64,000 bases of DNA from DAOUBP01 sp964474695 (GCA_964474695.1 CAYYTK010000010.1:62001-126000); one strand, 5' to 3'; positions 1-9,742 are shown, counted from the stretch's first letter. The notes: generated from the sequence alone by a model not told the origin. Numbers and translations are program-made.

Positions 1-1
1 G

Positions 2-1943
2 TGGGTGAGTGTCTCGCCCGATGGGACGCTGACCCGCACGCGCCGCGGCGCCGGGGAGCACCTGCGCACGCCGGTGGCCTCGCTCATCTCGGCCAACACG
101 CGCGACGATCTCTATCTCTTCAGCGCCAAGGGGCAAGTCACCCGCGTCGGCATCCATCAGATCTCGGAGAGCGGCGTTCACTACGCTGACCTGTCCGGGT
201 TTAGCCGCCGCGACCGCATTGCGGCGCTGCTTCCCCTGCCGAAGCCGGGGCCTGATGAGACGGCCGGCTTCCTGCTGCTGGCCACGCAGCAGGGCCAGGT
301 GAAGCGCATCGCGCTGGGCGATCTGATCGATCAGGCGCAGGCTGATCCGCAGGTGATCGGCCTGGGTGAGGGGGATGAGCTGGCCTGGGCCGGCGTGAGC
401 GCGGGCAGCGGGGAGTTCATACTGATCACGGCGCGGGGCCAGGCGATTCGGTTCACGGAGGACAGCGTGCGCACCATGGGGCTGCCCGCGGGCGGCGTCG
501 GCGGCATCAAACTGGCCAAGAAGGATAAAGTGGTGGCCGCGGCCGCTCTGCCAGCGGGCGCTGTCCCAGCGGGTGCTGTGCCGGCAGCCGGCGCCGTGCC
601 CGCCGAAAGGCCCTTGCAGATGGCGATCGTCACCGCGTCCGGCTTTGCCAAGCGGGTCGCGCTGGCGGAGTTCCCCGTGCAGGGCCGCAACGGCCAGGGC
701 GTGGTCGCGGCCAAGCTGACCCTGAAGTCTGGCCTGATCGCAGGCGCGGCGTTGATGGGTCCGGAGGATGCCGCCGGTTGCGGCCTGAACGGCGGCGGGA
801 ATCGGGTGTTCGGGCCCAACGACCTGCCCGAGATGGGCCGCGCGGCGACGGGCAAGCAGGTGGCTGGGCTGGGCGGGCTGTTGGCGGTCGAGCGCGTGTT
901 TACGCTGGCGGGCGCCGGCGCCGTCAGCCCGACTGCACCGGGGCTGGCTCCTGCCGAGACCGCGGGCCGGGCCGCCGCAAAGCCCAAGACCCCGCCGCCG
1001 GCCCCGGCAAAGCCTTCGCGCAGCCGGGCGACCTCCACCGCGTCGGCCCCGGCGCCTGCCGAGGCGCCCAAGCCCGCGCGCCGCGCGCCGGCCAAATCCG
1101 CGGGTGCGGCCCCGGTCGCGGCCGCGCCGGTTCCCACGGCTGCCGAGACCCCTGCGACAGCGCCCAAGCCGGCGCGCACCCGCGGCAAAGCAGCCGCTGC
1201 CGACGCCGCACAGCTTGCATTGTTGGCTGAAGCGCCGCCGGAGACGCCGCCCGCGCCGGAGCCCGCGCCGGAGCCAACACCGGAGAAGAAACCGCGCACC
1301 GCAAAGGAAAGGACCGCGCCGGCTCCGACCCCTGCGCCGCCCAAAGCCGCGCCAGCCAAAGCGAAGACCGCACCTGCAGGAACTCCAAAGCCAGCCGTTG
1401 ATAGCGCACCGGACTCGAGGCTTCAGCCGGTCTCCGGCTCTTCGAGACCGCGTGCCAGATCGGCCGGCGNNNNNNNNNNNNNNNNNNNNNNNNNNNNNNN
1501 NNNNNNNNNNNNNNNNNNNNNNNNNNNNNNNNNNNNNNNNNNNNNNNNNNNNNNNNNNNNNNNNNNNNNCGAGGCTTCAGCCGGTCTCCGGCTCTTCGAG
1601 ACCGCGTGCCAGATCGGCCGGCGGTAAGGCAACAAATCCGCCATCGGCCGCAGCCGGCAAGGCGAAAGCGGCGCCGGAGCCCGCGCCCAAGGCGGCGCGC
1701 AGCGCTGGCAAACCGGCGTCCAAGGCTGTGACCAAGCCGGAGCCTGAGCCGGCTGCCCCAGCGGCGCCAGGCCCATCGGCGGCTCCGGCCGTCCCCCCTG
1801 TGGCCCAGCTCGTGGTGAAGCCCCCGGCCCGATCGTTCTTTCCCGAGCGGAACCCTGCGCCTGCCGCTGAGGAGAAGACCAAACCGGCAGGCAAGGGCCA
1901 GCCAACAACCCGCACCGGGGGCGCCCGCAAGCCCGGCGGGTGA
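2..1943 (+). CDS. DNA gyrase/topoisomerase IV subunit A, C-terminal part (5' truncated, spans gap)
   Basis: The reading frame is open from the first bases, so the gene starts outside the window. About 300 residues of the GyrA/ParC C-terminal beta-pinwheel are visible, with blade repeats such as LYLFSAKGQVTRV, FLLLATQQGQVKRI and FILITARGQAIRF. This domain wraps DNA around the type II topoisomerase. It is followed by a low-complexity Ala/Pro/Lys-rich tail of about 300 residues, far longer than usual. A 100-N gap (1470-1569) interrupts the tail. The frame shifts by one across the N run, but the bases flanking the gap are identical for 54 bp; collapsing them restores one frame ending at 1943. A separate complete gyrA lies at 35.5 kb, so this copy may be a paralogue or ParC. 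The breakage domain and any GyrA box are outside the window, so the subtype is open. Confidence 0.85.
1416..1623. repeat. Scaffold gap with identical 54-bp flanks (family A half-repeat)
   Basis: Positions 1416-1469 and 1570-1623 are the same 54 bases, separated by exactly 100 N. The duplicated block begins with GAGGCTTCAGCCGGT, the core of the dispersed palindrome seen at 6442, 10988, 22569 and 38185. The simplest reading is that two contig ends overlap and were joined without merging, because a repeat had broken the assembly. Confidence 0.85.
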
Positions 1944-1978
1944 ACGACCCGACTGGCGCCCGGATAAGAAGGTGCACC

Positions 1979-2428
1979 ATGCTGGACACGCCAAACCCGA
2001 TCTTGAGCGATGAGGAAAAGGCCCTTCTCGAGGGCCAACCTGAGGAGTGCCTGCGGCGCGCCGTAGCGAGGTCAGCGCTTTCCCTCGACCGGATCACCGC
2101 CGGATTGCCGGCGCACATCGCGACGGCCGTGCGCGGCATCGTCACCGGCGAGCGGCCCCCCGGGCCCAATCAGCGCCCTGCACCGCCGCCGGCCAGGACC
2201 GAGGACCGTTTCGGCGTGATCTTCCGTAAGATCCTAATCGAACAGCAGAGACAAGAACAGGAGCGGGAGGCGGAACAGGCCCATGATTGTCTTGGCCCGT
2301 TTTATCCGTCGCTGGACAGGCTGCTGGCCGAAGAGCTGCTGACCCCCGACGAAGCGATGCGCGCCGCGCACAGCGTCGATGCCGCTCTCGGACGTTACAC
2401 GACCGGCACGCGCTATGCCGCGCCATAG
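1979..2428 (+). CDS. Putative RiPP precursor A, C-terminal YTTGTRYAAP
   Basis: A 149-residue protein of no family I recognise. The ATG at 1979 is chosen over an in-frame GTG at 1940 because AAGAAGGTG lies just upstream. The N-terminal two thirds looks like a leader: acidic and helical, with a block at residues 43-63 (A-x-R-x-I-x2-GER-x-PGP). The protein ends at residues 140-149 with YTTGTRYAAP. The next gene has the same leader block and the same terminal motif, so the two are paralogues conserved at the leader and the extreme C-terminus but divergent between. That pattern is typical of modified-peptide precursors. A radical SAM/SPASM enzyme and a methyltransferase-like gene follow. Function as a precursor is inference; a small structural or regulatory protein is the alternative. 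Confidence 0.6.
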   Translation: MLDTPNPILSDEEKALLEGQPEECLRRAVARSALSLDRITAGLPAHIATAVRGIVTGERPPGPNQRPAPPPARTEDRFGVIFRKILIEQQRQEQEREAEQAHDCLGPFYPSLDRLLAEELLTPDEAMRAAHSVDAALGRYTTGTRYAAP

Positions 2429-2440
2429 TGAGGTGAGCAG

Positions 2441-2914
2441 ATGGGCGCTGGGTCACCCCACCACATGCTACCCCTCGAAGCGCTGTCCATCAGCGACTTG
2501 ATCCAACGCGCGAATGAGGCCGGCGCGCTGGCGGAGGCGCTGCCGGCGCTGCCGCCGGATGTAGCTGGGGCGCTGCGGGCTATTGCGGCCGGTGAGCGCA
2601 TCCCCGGCCCCCTGACCGCCGAAGATATCGTCCTCCTCGGCCGGACTCTCGCAGCCTGGGATGCGCCGGCTGGCCGTTGCTTGCTGTCACCCTGGGGCGC
2701 CCGCTTCAGCACCGCCGACCTGATCGAACGCCTGGGGCTGTCGCCTGAGGCAGCGGAACGTGTTGCCGCGGTCGTATGTTGGCCCGTCGGCTTCATGACC
2801 GAGGACTTCGTCGATTGGGCGGCACTCTCCAATGACGAAGCCGCGCGACTGATGGACTACCTGGCAAGCACGCACGGGCTGTATGCCACCGGCACGAAAT
2901 ACGCTGCACCATGA
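2441..2914 (+). CDS. Putative RiPP precursor B, C-terminal YATGTKYAAP
   Basis: A 157-residue paralogue of the preceding gene, 12 bp downstream. GAGGTGAGCAG precedes the ATG at 2441; another in-frame ATG lies at 2465. Residues 37-57 repeat the leader block (A-x-R-x-I-x2-GER-x-PGP). A LSNDEA segment matches LTPDEA in precursor A, and the last ten residues are YATGTKYAAP. The terminal motif keeps the first Tyr, TGT, the second Tyr and AAP, with one conservative K/R change. Its TGA overlaps the ATG of the methyltransferase-like gene (ATGA), which implies translational coupling. I know no described peptide class with this core. Candidate modification sites are the two Tyr and two Thr, but that is inference. 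Confidence 0.62.
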   Translation: MGAGSPHHMLPLEALSISDLIQRANEAGALAEALPALPPDVAGALRAIAAGERIPGPLTAEDIVLLGRTLAAWDAPAGRCLLSPWGARFSTADLIERLGLSPEAAERVAAVVCWPVGFMTEDFVDWAALSNDEAARLMDYLASTHGLYATGTKYAAP

Positions 2915-4221
2915 GCGATCTGCGTCTCCACCTGGGCTGCGGCCTGGTGCACCGGCCGGGATGGGTCAACATCGACCTGTTCCAGGCCGCGGCCGCGGAC
3001 ATCCGGGCCGACGCAGGGCTGCTGCCCTTCGCGGACGGCAGTGCCGCGGCGGTGGACGCGCGGCAACTGATCGAGCACTTGGGCTATGTCGGCGCAGTCT
3101 ATGCGCTGTATGAGTGGGGCCGTGTGTTGGCGCCCGGCGGCGAGTTGAGCATCGAAACCCCGGACCGGGACCGGGTCCTGGCCGCCGCGGCTGCACCTGA
3201 CACGGCCGGCCGCGGCCTGCCGTGGCTCTTCGGTGGCGAGCGCCGCGGGCTGGGGCACCGCTACCTCTTTTCGCCTGCCGAGCTTGCCGGTCTGGCCGCA
3301 CGCGCCGGCTTCGACGCCGTTGCTGTCGAGTTGTTCGACGCCTCTCCCGCGCGGCCGGCGCTGCGGATGACTGCCCGGCAGATGACTGACACGCCCGCGC
3401 GCCAGTTTTCAGCCCGGTTCCATCGCGGCCTGGTCATCGCCGGGGTGGTGGATCCCCGCGATGCGCCGCAGCACCTGGCCGCGCTGGAAGAGGTCTGCGG
3501 ACAGGCCAGCGGGCTGATGCATACGCCGGCCGCGGAGGCGTTGGCGCAGTTGTTGGGGCTCACCGTGCGTTACAGCCCGGTCGTGGCGGCCTGCGCCCTG
3601 GACGCGCTGCCGGCATCGCTTGCCTGGCCGGCTGAAGCGCTGGCCCCCGTTCAAGCGCTGATCGCGGCGTTGGCGGCCGAACAGTTTCCGGCGCGACTTG
3701 CGTGCCGCTGGCGGAGCCTGGGCGTGCTGCCGGGCACGGCCGGGGCCGCGTGGGCCGGCCTGGAGCGGGAGATCAGCCTCTATCTGGCCGCCCGGCTCCA
3801 CCCGGGGTCGGCGCTGGATGCCGTGCGCGCGGCGTTCGATGCGGCTACGGCAGGCGTCACCCCCGAAGATCGGGCTGTTACCTTCTTCAGCCGGGAGGCG
3901 TTGGCCGACCACGCGCGCGCCCTGACCGCACGCGGGGTCCGCGCCTTCGCCCGCGGCGACCTGGCTGCGGCGGAGCGAGCCTTCACGTTTGGCTTGGGCT
4001 ATGACCCGGACGCGCTCTGGTCGCGCTGGAACCTGGCGCGCCTGCACCTGGCGCAGGCGCGGCGGCTGGGTGCGCTGGCCGCGTATGAGGCGCTCCAGGT
4101 CGATCTGCCGGCCGGCCTGCGGCCGGCATTCGAGCGCGAGCTCGACGCCGTGACCGGCCGCACGCCGTTCGTGGAGCCGTATACAGCGCCGTTATCTGAT
4201 CTGGCCGATTTGTTGGCCTGA
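2911..4221 (+). CDS. SAM-dependent methyltransferase-like protein with C-terminal helical/TPR region
   Basis: A 436-residue protein. The N-terminal 130 residues have the class I methyltransferase look of small glycan- or peptide-associated enzymes: LHLGCG near residue 5, then GWVNIDLF, then LPFADGSA and a WGRVLAPGGELSIETPD strand. Residues 130-340 are an uncharacterised helical domain. Residues 345-420 look TPR-like (RAFARGDLAAAERAFTFGL, then ARLHLAQARRLGALAAYEAL), suggesting peptide or protein binding. The start overlaps the stop of precursor B, and the radical SAM gene begins 55 bp after its end, so it belongs to the same cassette. It may methylate the peptide or act as a precursor-binding partner, since no PqqD-like recognition domain is visible elsewhere in the locus. 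Confidence 0.68.
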   Translation: MSDLRLHLGCGLVHRPGWVNIDLFQAAAADIRADAGLLPFADGSAAAVDARQLIEHLGYVGAVYALYEWGRVLAPGGELSIETPDRDRVLAAAAAPDTAGRGLPWLFGGERRGLGHRYLFSPAELAGLAARAGFDAVAVELFDASPARPALRMTARQMTDTPARQFSARFHRGLVIAGVVDPRDAPQHLAALEEVCGQASGLMHTPAAEALAQLLGLTVRYSPVVAACALDALPASLAWPAEALAPVQALIAALAAEQFPARLACRWRSLGVLPGTAGAAWAGLEREISLYLAARLHPGSALDAVRAAFDAATAGVTPEDRAVTFFSREALADHARALTARGVRAFARGDLAAAERAFTFGLGYDPDALWSRWNLARLHLAQARRLGALAAYEALQVDLPAGLRPAFERELDAVTGRTPFVEPYTAPLSDLADLLA

Positions 4222-4276
4222 GGTTTCGGGACGCAGATGGTCCTGATTTGCCTGAACCCGGCTGCCAGGAGAGCAA

Positions 4277-5308
4277 GTGCCTGATCGCGTTATGCCCAGG
4301 CTGGCCTGCTGTGTGTGGGAGTTGACGCTGCGCTGCAACCTGCGCTGCTTGCATTGCGGCGCGACCGCCGGCCAGGCGCGGCCTGATGAGCTTTCGACGG
4401 CCGAGGCGCTGCGCGCGGCCGATGAGCTGGCCGCGCTGCCTGCCGGCGAGGTCACATTGATGGGCGGTGAGCTGTTCTTGCGGCCCGATTGGCTGGCCGC
4501 GGCCGAGCGGCTGCGCACCGGCGGGGTTGGGCTGGTGATCTTCACCAACGGCACGCTGTTGAGCCCGGAGCGGATTGCGCGCCTGCGCGGCCTGGCGCCG
4601 CGCACCGTCGGGACCAGCCTGGACGGGGGCAGCGCCGCGGTCCACGACGCGATCCGCGGCGCGCCGGGCGCCTTCGAGCGGACGCTGGCCGCCATCGCCG
4701 ACCTGCAAGCGGCTGGGTTGCGCGTGTCGGTGATTACCACGCTGACGCGGCGCAATGTCTACGAGCTGCCGGCCATCGCCCGGCTGCTTGTTGGCCGCGA
4801 CATCCGCTGGCAGATCCAGGTGGCCGGGGCCGGCGGTGAGCGCCTGGCGCAGGATGACCTGCTGACGCCGCTGGAGTTCTACTTTGCGGGGCTTTTCATC
4901 GCGCGGATGCGCGCCTCGACGCCCTGGTCCCTCCTGCCGGTGATCGGCGCGCACGATTTCGGCTATTGCTCAAGCCGGCTGCCGTACCTGGGCATGCCCG
5001 TCCAACGCTGGACCGGCTGCAGCGCGGGCCGGGAGACGCTGGGCATCCGCAGCGATGGGCGGGTGCAGCCGTGCCTGTCGCTGCCTGAAAGCTCGGTTGT
5101 TGGCAGCCTGCGGGAGCGGTCTTTGGCCGATCTCTGGGACAACGCGCTGGCGCAGTGGCGGGCGCCGGCCGAACGGCACGGGGCGTGCGCGGATTGCCTG
5201 CACGGCGAGATGTGCGAAGGCGGCTGCACCGGCCTGGCGCTTACCTACAGCGGCCGGCGCGGGGAGAACCCCATGTGTTTCCGGGCGATCGAGGGGGAGT
5301 GGAAATAA
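4277..5308 (+). CDS. Radical SAM/SPASM maturase
   Basis: A 343-residue radical SAM enzyme starting at GTG 4277 behind AGGAGAG. The SAM-binding [4Fe-4S] motif CX3CX2C is Cys20, Cys24 and Cys27 (RCNLRCLHC). GGELFLRPDW and TSLDGG follow as the usual SAM-contact strands. The C-terminal SPASM domain is complete: a Cys pair spanning the IRSDGRVQPC strand, then CX2CX5CX3C (CADCLHGEMCEGGC), and a last Cys in NPMCFRAIEG. These ligate two auxiliary clusters. SPASM enzymes typically modify ribosomal peptides (thioether, C-C crosslinks, epimerisation). Two small paralogous proteins with a shared C-terminal motif lie just upstream, making it the likely maturase of a new peptide family. It ends 40 bp before the convergent amino-sugar operon. 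Confidence 0.85.
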   Translation: MPDRVMPRLACCVWELTLRCNLRCLHCGATAGQARPDELSTAEALRAADELAALPAGEVTLMGGELFLRPDWLAAAERLRTGGVGLVIFTNGTLLSPERIARLRGLAPRTVGTSLDGGSAAVHDAIRGAPGAFERTLAAIADLQAAGLRVSVITTLTRRNVYELPAIARLLVGRDIRWQIQVAGAGGERLAQDDLLTPLEFYFAGLFIARMRASTPWSLLPVIGAHDFGYCSSRLPYLGMPVQRWTGCSAGRETLGIRSDGRVQPCLSLPESSVVGSLRERSLADLWDNALAQWRAPAERHGACADCLHGEMCEGGCTGLALTYSGRRGENPMCFRAIEGEWK

Positions 5309-5309
5309 G

Positions 5310-5342
5310 AGAAACCGGGTTTTTCGCCGAAACCCGGTTTCT
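5310..5342. repeat. Family B palindrome (AGAAACCGGGTTT)
   Basis: Perfect 13-bp inverted arms (AGAAACCGGGTTT and its complement) around a 7-base loop, two bases after the radical SAM stop codon and before the convergent SIS gene. The same unit occurs at 13851, 13893 and 59771. It could serve as a bidirectional transcription stop here. Confidence 0.85.
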
Positions 5343-5348
5343 GTCTTC

Positions 5349-6404
5349 TCACCGCGTCTCCGTCACCTTGCGCAGCGCGCGCGGCTGATCGGGATCCAGG
5401 TCGCGCGTGTGGGCGAGGTGCATGGCCAGCAGTTGGCCCGGCACGATGGCGCAGATCGGGGAGAGCCATTCGGGCACCCCGGCCGGTAGCGCCAACGCCA
5501 TGCGACCCAGCGCCAGCGCCTCGGCATCGTCGCTGATCACGATCAGCTCGGCCCCACGAGCCTGGGCGGTGGCCATGAAGCTTACCATTTCAGGCAGCAT
5601 TTTCCCCGCAGGCGCGACGACCACGACCGGGAAGCCCTGGGCGATCACTGCCAGAGGCCCGTGCAGGAAGTCGGCGCTGGAGTAGGGCTCCACCACGGTG
5701 TAGGTCATCTCTTTGAGCTTCAGCGCCAGCTCGAACGCGGTGGCGTAGTTGTAGCCGCGGCCGATGGTGACGCACGCTGCCATGTAGCGGTAGCGCTCGG
5801 CGACGCGATCCAGCTCGCCGTTCAACGCCAGCGCCTGGCCCACCTGCCCCGCCGCGACTTCCAGCGCAGCGGCCTGCGCCGGGTCGCCGCTCAACGCGGT
5901 GCTCAGCAGCGCAATCGCGCCCAGCTCAGCCGTGTAGGTCTTGGTGGCTGCCACGGCCTTCTCCTCGCCCGCATGCAGGTCGATGACGAACTCGGCGGCC
6001 TGGCCCAGGTCGGACCCCGGGAAGTTGGTGATCGCCGCGGTCAGCGCGCCCTGGCGCTTCGCCTCTGCCACGACCGAAACGATGTCGGGGCTTTTGCCGC
6101 TCTGGCTGATCCCCAGCACCAGCGCGCGCGGGCTGAACACCGGCGGCGCATCGTAAATGGTGAACAGGCTCGGGGTGGCCAGGCCGACGTAGAGGTGATT
6201 GACTGCACCCAGCAGGTACTGGGCATAGCGGCCCGCGTTGTCGCTGGTGCCGCGGCCGGCGATCACGACGTATTCGATCGCGCGGCGCCGCATCTCGGCC
6301 GCCAGGGCCTCGACGGTGCCGCGTTCGGAACGCAGCAGCCGCGCCAGCACGGCGGGTTGTTCGTGGATTTCACGGTAGACGTGGGTGGATTTCAGGTCGA
6401 TCAT
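5349..6404 (-). CDS. SIS-domain glucosamine-6-phosphate deaminase-like protein
   Basis: 351 residues resembling the isomerase half of GlmS, with two SIS domains and no glutaminase domain. The first has AGRGTSDNAGRYAQYLL and GISQSGKSPD; the second has GRGYNYATAFELALKLKE. The glutaminase-free forms include AgaS/GlmD-type deaminases that turn GlcN-6-P into fructose-6-P and ammonia. As the last gene of a sialic acid/GlcNAc operon that lacks a classical nagB, it most likely fills the NagB step. It is transcribed after nagA, with 130 bp between them carrying a family A palindrome. Confidence 0.85.
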   Translation of the reverse strand: MIDLKSTHVYREIHEQPAVLARLLRSERGTVEALAAEMRRRAIEYVVIAGRGTSDNAGRYAQYLLGAVNHLYVGLATPSLFTIYDAPPVFSPRALVLGISQSGKSPDIVSVVAEAKRQGALTAAITNFPGSDLGQAAEFVIDLHAGEEKAVAATKTYTAELGAIALLSTALSGDPAQAAALEVAAGQVGQALALNGELDRVAERYRYMAACVTIGRGYNYATAFELALKLKEMTYTVVEPYSSADFLHGPLAVIAQGFPVVVVAPAGKMLPEMVSFMATAQARGAELIVISDDAEALALGRMALALPAGVPEWLSPICAIVPGQLLAMHLAHTRDLDPDQPRALRKVTETR

Positions 6405-6413
6405 GGGGACCTC

Positions 6414-6437
6414 ATGTTGCGTGTTGCGTGTTGCGTA
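6414..6437. repeat. Short tandem repeat TGTTGCG x3
   Basis: Three tandem copies of a 7-bp unit lie immediately upstream of the SIS deaminase start codon, adjacent to the family A palindrome. No function is evident. Confidence 0.6.
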
Positions 6438-6441
6438 GATC

Positions 6442-6503
6442 GGATTCGAGGCTTTTGCCGGTTGCTTTCGCGGCCCCGACAGACCGCCTGAAGACTCGAT
6501 TCC
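6442..6503. repeat. Family A palindromic repeat, between nagA and the SIS gene
   Basis: Begins GGATTCGAGGC and ends in ACTCGATTCC, with imperfect complementary arms around a GC-rich loop, about 62 bp in all. It matches the elements at 10988 and 22569 in both ends and length. Its place between co-transcribed genes suggests a REP-like hairpin in the mRNA. Confidence 0.75.
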
Positions 6504-6534
6504 CTTTGCTTATCCTTCAAAATAGCAGACCCGG

Positions 6535-7689
<1,155 letters not shown>

Positions 7690-7711
7690 GATGGATAACT
7701 CCTGGTCCGTG

Positions 7712-7818
7712 CTCGGCGACTGTAAGTCGCAGCTACCATTACGAAGTCCACCTTCGTGGACTGGGCTCCGGTCGGTGCAGACCGACCTTGCAACGGTTGC
7801 CGCGGTTTTTCAACCGCC
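7712..7818. repeat. Composite of three small hairpins between the kinase gene and nagA
   Basis: This 132-bp spacer holds three successive inverted repeats: around GTCCACCTTCGTGGAC, around GGTCGGTGCAGACCGACC, and CGGTTG paired with CAACCG. I recall similar CGAAGGTGGAC-type repeats from other Chloroflexota and Cyanobacteria. It is probably a dispersed element rather than a gene-specific signal. Confidence 0.6.
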
Positions 7819-7821
7819 GGG

Positions 7822-9213
7822 TTATGGCAGCGCCGGCAGGCTGGCGGCCGCGATCGACTGCCCAACGCGGCGGCTCTTCTCATCCGGCAACTGGATATTG
7901 ACCCGCCGGGCCAGTTCGGGGAACTCGGCCGCCAGCACCGCTTTGGCGCGCTCCAGGATGATGGTTCCGCCGATGCCCGATGTGACGCGGCCCAGGATGA
8001 GCACGTGCTTCAAGTCATAGAAGTTGGCGTAGTGCGCCAGCCCATAGCCCAGGTAGATGCCGATGCTCTCCCAAATCTGCCGCGCGCCCGCGTGACCCGC
8101 CTCCAGGTAGCTTTGCACGTGCTTCAGTTTCTCGGCCTTCGTAGCGTCTGCGGGCAGCTCGATGCCGACGGTCGGAGCCAGGCGGAATACGCACTGCTGC
8201 GAGAAGTACTGCGAGCCCACGCCGATGTCGCCTGACCATTCGTCCGCGGGCGCCTGGGGGTTGGTGTCCACCGGCGCAAAGGCCAGTTCGTTCAGCCAGC
8301 CGGTAATCCTGCCCCTGAGATCGACATAACCGGCTGCTTCGCTGGAGCCGAGCGCGATGCCCAGCACGCCGTCATCTTCCAGCGACATGGCGCCGGCCAG
8401 TGCGGTCACGTCACCGTCGTTGATCACTTCCAGCGGCACACCGAATTCGGCCCGCAGGCGCAGGAACATCGTGCGAATCTCGTTGTAGCGCTCGGCCGGG
8501 ACGCCGCGAAAGAGGGAGGCGACCATGGGGCGGTCGGCCACGTAGATGCCTGCCGAGCTGCCGCCGATGGCGTCCAGCCGCGGCAGCTTGGACTGCGCCA
8601 GCTTCAACGCCGCACGGATGCGCGCGTAATGATAATCCGGGTCGGCCTGCTCCACCGGCTCCCATACGATCTCCTCGCTGAAGATCGGCTCGCCGTCGAT
8701 CACCGCTGACACCTTCAGATCGGACGCGCCCAGGTCGAAGCCGATGCGGCAGCCGTCCAGGTGGCGTCCCAGCGCCTGCCCGGCTTCACGCGCGGCCGGA
8801 ACCTCACTGGCGTAGCATGGGATGACCGTGAATGTCTGCTGGTGGACCTGCTGGCCCAGGAAATGATAGTCGAACTGCCGCGCACCGCCCGGCGCGTAGA
8901 TTTGGGCGAGGTGTTCGCCGATGGCCAGGGGCCCGCCGACGAAGAGCTGCCAGCCCCCGCGCGCCCACAACAGGAACTTAACCAGGCGCTCAACGTGCGG
9001 CAAATTGGCGGCGAAGCGCGGATGATCCTCGGCAAAGACGCGCGTCTCAAAGCGCGACAGGTCGCCGTCGGCCCGCTCCAGGCCGAGCACCAATGGGACG
9101 CCGCCCCCGGCCGCGGCAACCTCCGCATCGAATGCGCGGACCGCGAGGCTCGCCGGTCGAAAGTCCGGGTCCAGGGGTGGGATGAAGCGTGGTGTGGGAA
9201 GTATCAGCGCCAT
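7822..9213 (-). CDS. ROK-family sugar kinase-like protein
   Basis: 463 residues from the ATG at 9213, preferred over an upstream GTG because AGGGAGA precedes it. The ROK/actin-fold core begins about residue 140, with the phosphate-1 loop GFDLGASDLKVSAV, then GGSSAGIYVAD, EVINDGDVTALAGA (catalytic Asp) and GIALGSSEAAGYVD. A 140-residue N-terminal extension precedes the core. The Cys-rich zinc motif of classical ROK kinases is not seen. In this operon the expected job is ATP-dependent phosphorylation of GlcNAc (or ManNAc). Because an AGE-type epimerase acting on free sugars is encoded upstream, GlcNAc is the likelier substrate. The extension is unusual and the assignment is to family rather than exact substrate. 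Confidence 0.78.
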   Translation of the reverse strand: MALILPTPRFIPPLDPDFRPASLAVRAFDAEVAAAGGGVPLVLGLERADGDLSRFETRVFAEDHPRFAANLPHVERLVKFLLWARGGWQLFVGGPLAIGEHLAQIYAPGGARQFDYHFLGQQVHQQTFTVIPCYASEVPAAREAGQALGRHLDGCRIGFDLGASDLKVSAVIDGEPIFSEEIVWEPVEQADPDYHYARIRAALKLAQSKLPRLDAIGGSSAGIYVADRPMVASLFRGVPAERYNEIRTMFLRLRAEFGVPLEVINDGDVTALAGAMSLEDDGVLGIALGSSEAAGYVDLRGRITGWLNELAFAPVDTNPQAPADEWSGDIGVGSQYFSQQCVFRLAPTVGIELPADATKAEKLKHVQSYLEAGHAGARQIWESIGIYLGYGLAHYANFYDLKHVLILGRVTSGIGGTIILERAKAVLAAEFPELARRVNIQLPDEKSRRVGQSIAAASLPALP

Positions 9214-9274
9214 CAAGTATGGTTCTCCCTTATCCATAACGAAATCTGTTCGATGCCAACGGCATGTTCGTCCC

Positions 9275-9742
9275 TCAGTCCTCCGCGGCGACCTTGACGA
9301 CGATCTTCTTGACCGGGGCGGGTGCACCGGCTGCCAATCGTGGCGCGTGACCATCGGTCGGATAAAAGACTGCGACCTGACCCGCGGTCAACCGTAAGTG
9401 GGTGACCTCGGCGGACGGCTTGGCGCCGAACCAGGCCTCTTTCGCCTCCTCATATGCAGCGGTCACGGGCAGATCCGCGGTCGATGCCCAAGCTATCACT
9501 TCGATTCCGCTCACCACGTATTGCACGTCGATGTACCGGCGGTGCACCTCAAGGACCACCGGATCGCTGGGAGCGACAGTCTCGTACGACTGCACGAGTG
9601 CGAAGACCTTGTCGCCGTCGATTGCCACCTTGCCGTCGGGCAGATCGGCAGCCTGCACCTGGTCGAGGAAGTCCAACGCCTTGCGCATGTTCGGTGTCAA
9701 GGCGATCTGCGCCCGCATCAGGGTCAGTTCGGCAACGTTCAT
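9275..9742 (-). CDS. YhcH/YjgK/YiaL family protein (NanQ-like sialic acid anomerase)
   Basis: 155 residues from the ATG at 9742, which overlaps the epimerase stop (ATGA coupling). The cupin-like DUF386 signatures are HRRYIDVQYVVSGIE, and the C-terminal TAGQVAVFYPTDGHAPRLA followed by KKIVVKV. Members of this family are regular components of sialic acid operons, and YhcH/NanQ has been described as speeding interconversion of Neu5Ac anomers for the lyase. Position directly after the lyase and epimerase genes supports that role here. Confidence 0.88.
   Translation of the reverse strand: MNVAELTLMRAQIALTPNMRKALDFLDQVQAADLPDGKVAIDGDKVFALVQSYETVAPSDPVVLEVHRRYIDVQYVVSGIEVIAWASTADLPVTAAYEEAKEAWFGAKPSAEVTHLRLTAGQVAVFYPTDGHAPRLAAGAPAPVKKIVVKVAAED

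Noticed and set aside
331..1359. Minus-strand open frame opposite the GyrA tail
   Set aside because: It is low-complexity Ala/Gly sequence produced by the repetitive GC-rich tail of the plus-strand gene.
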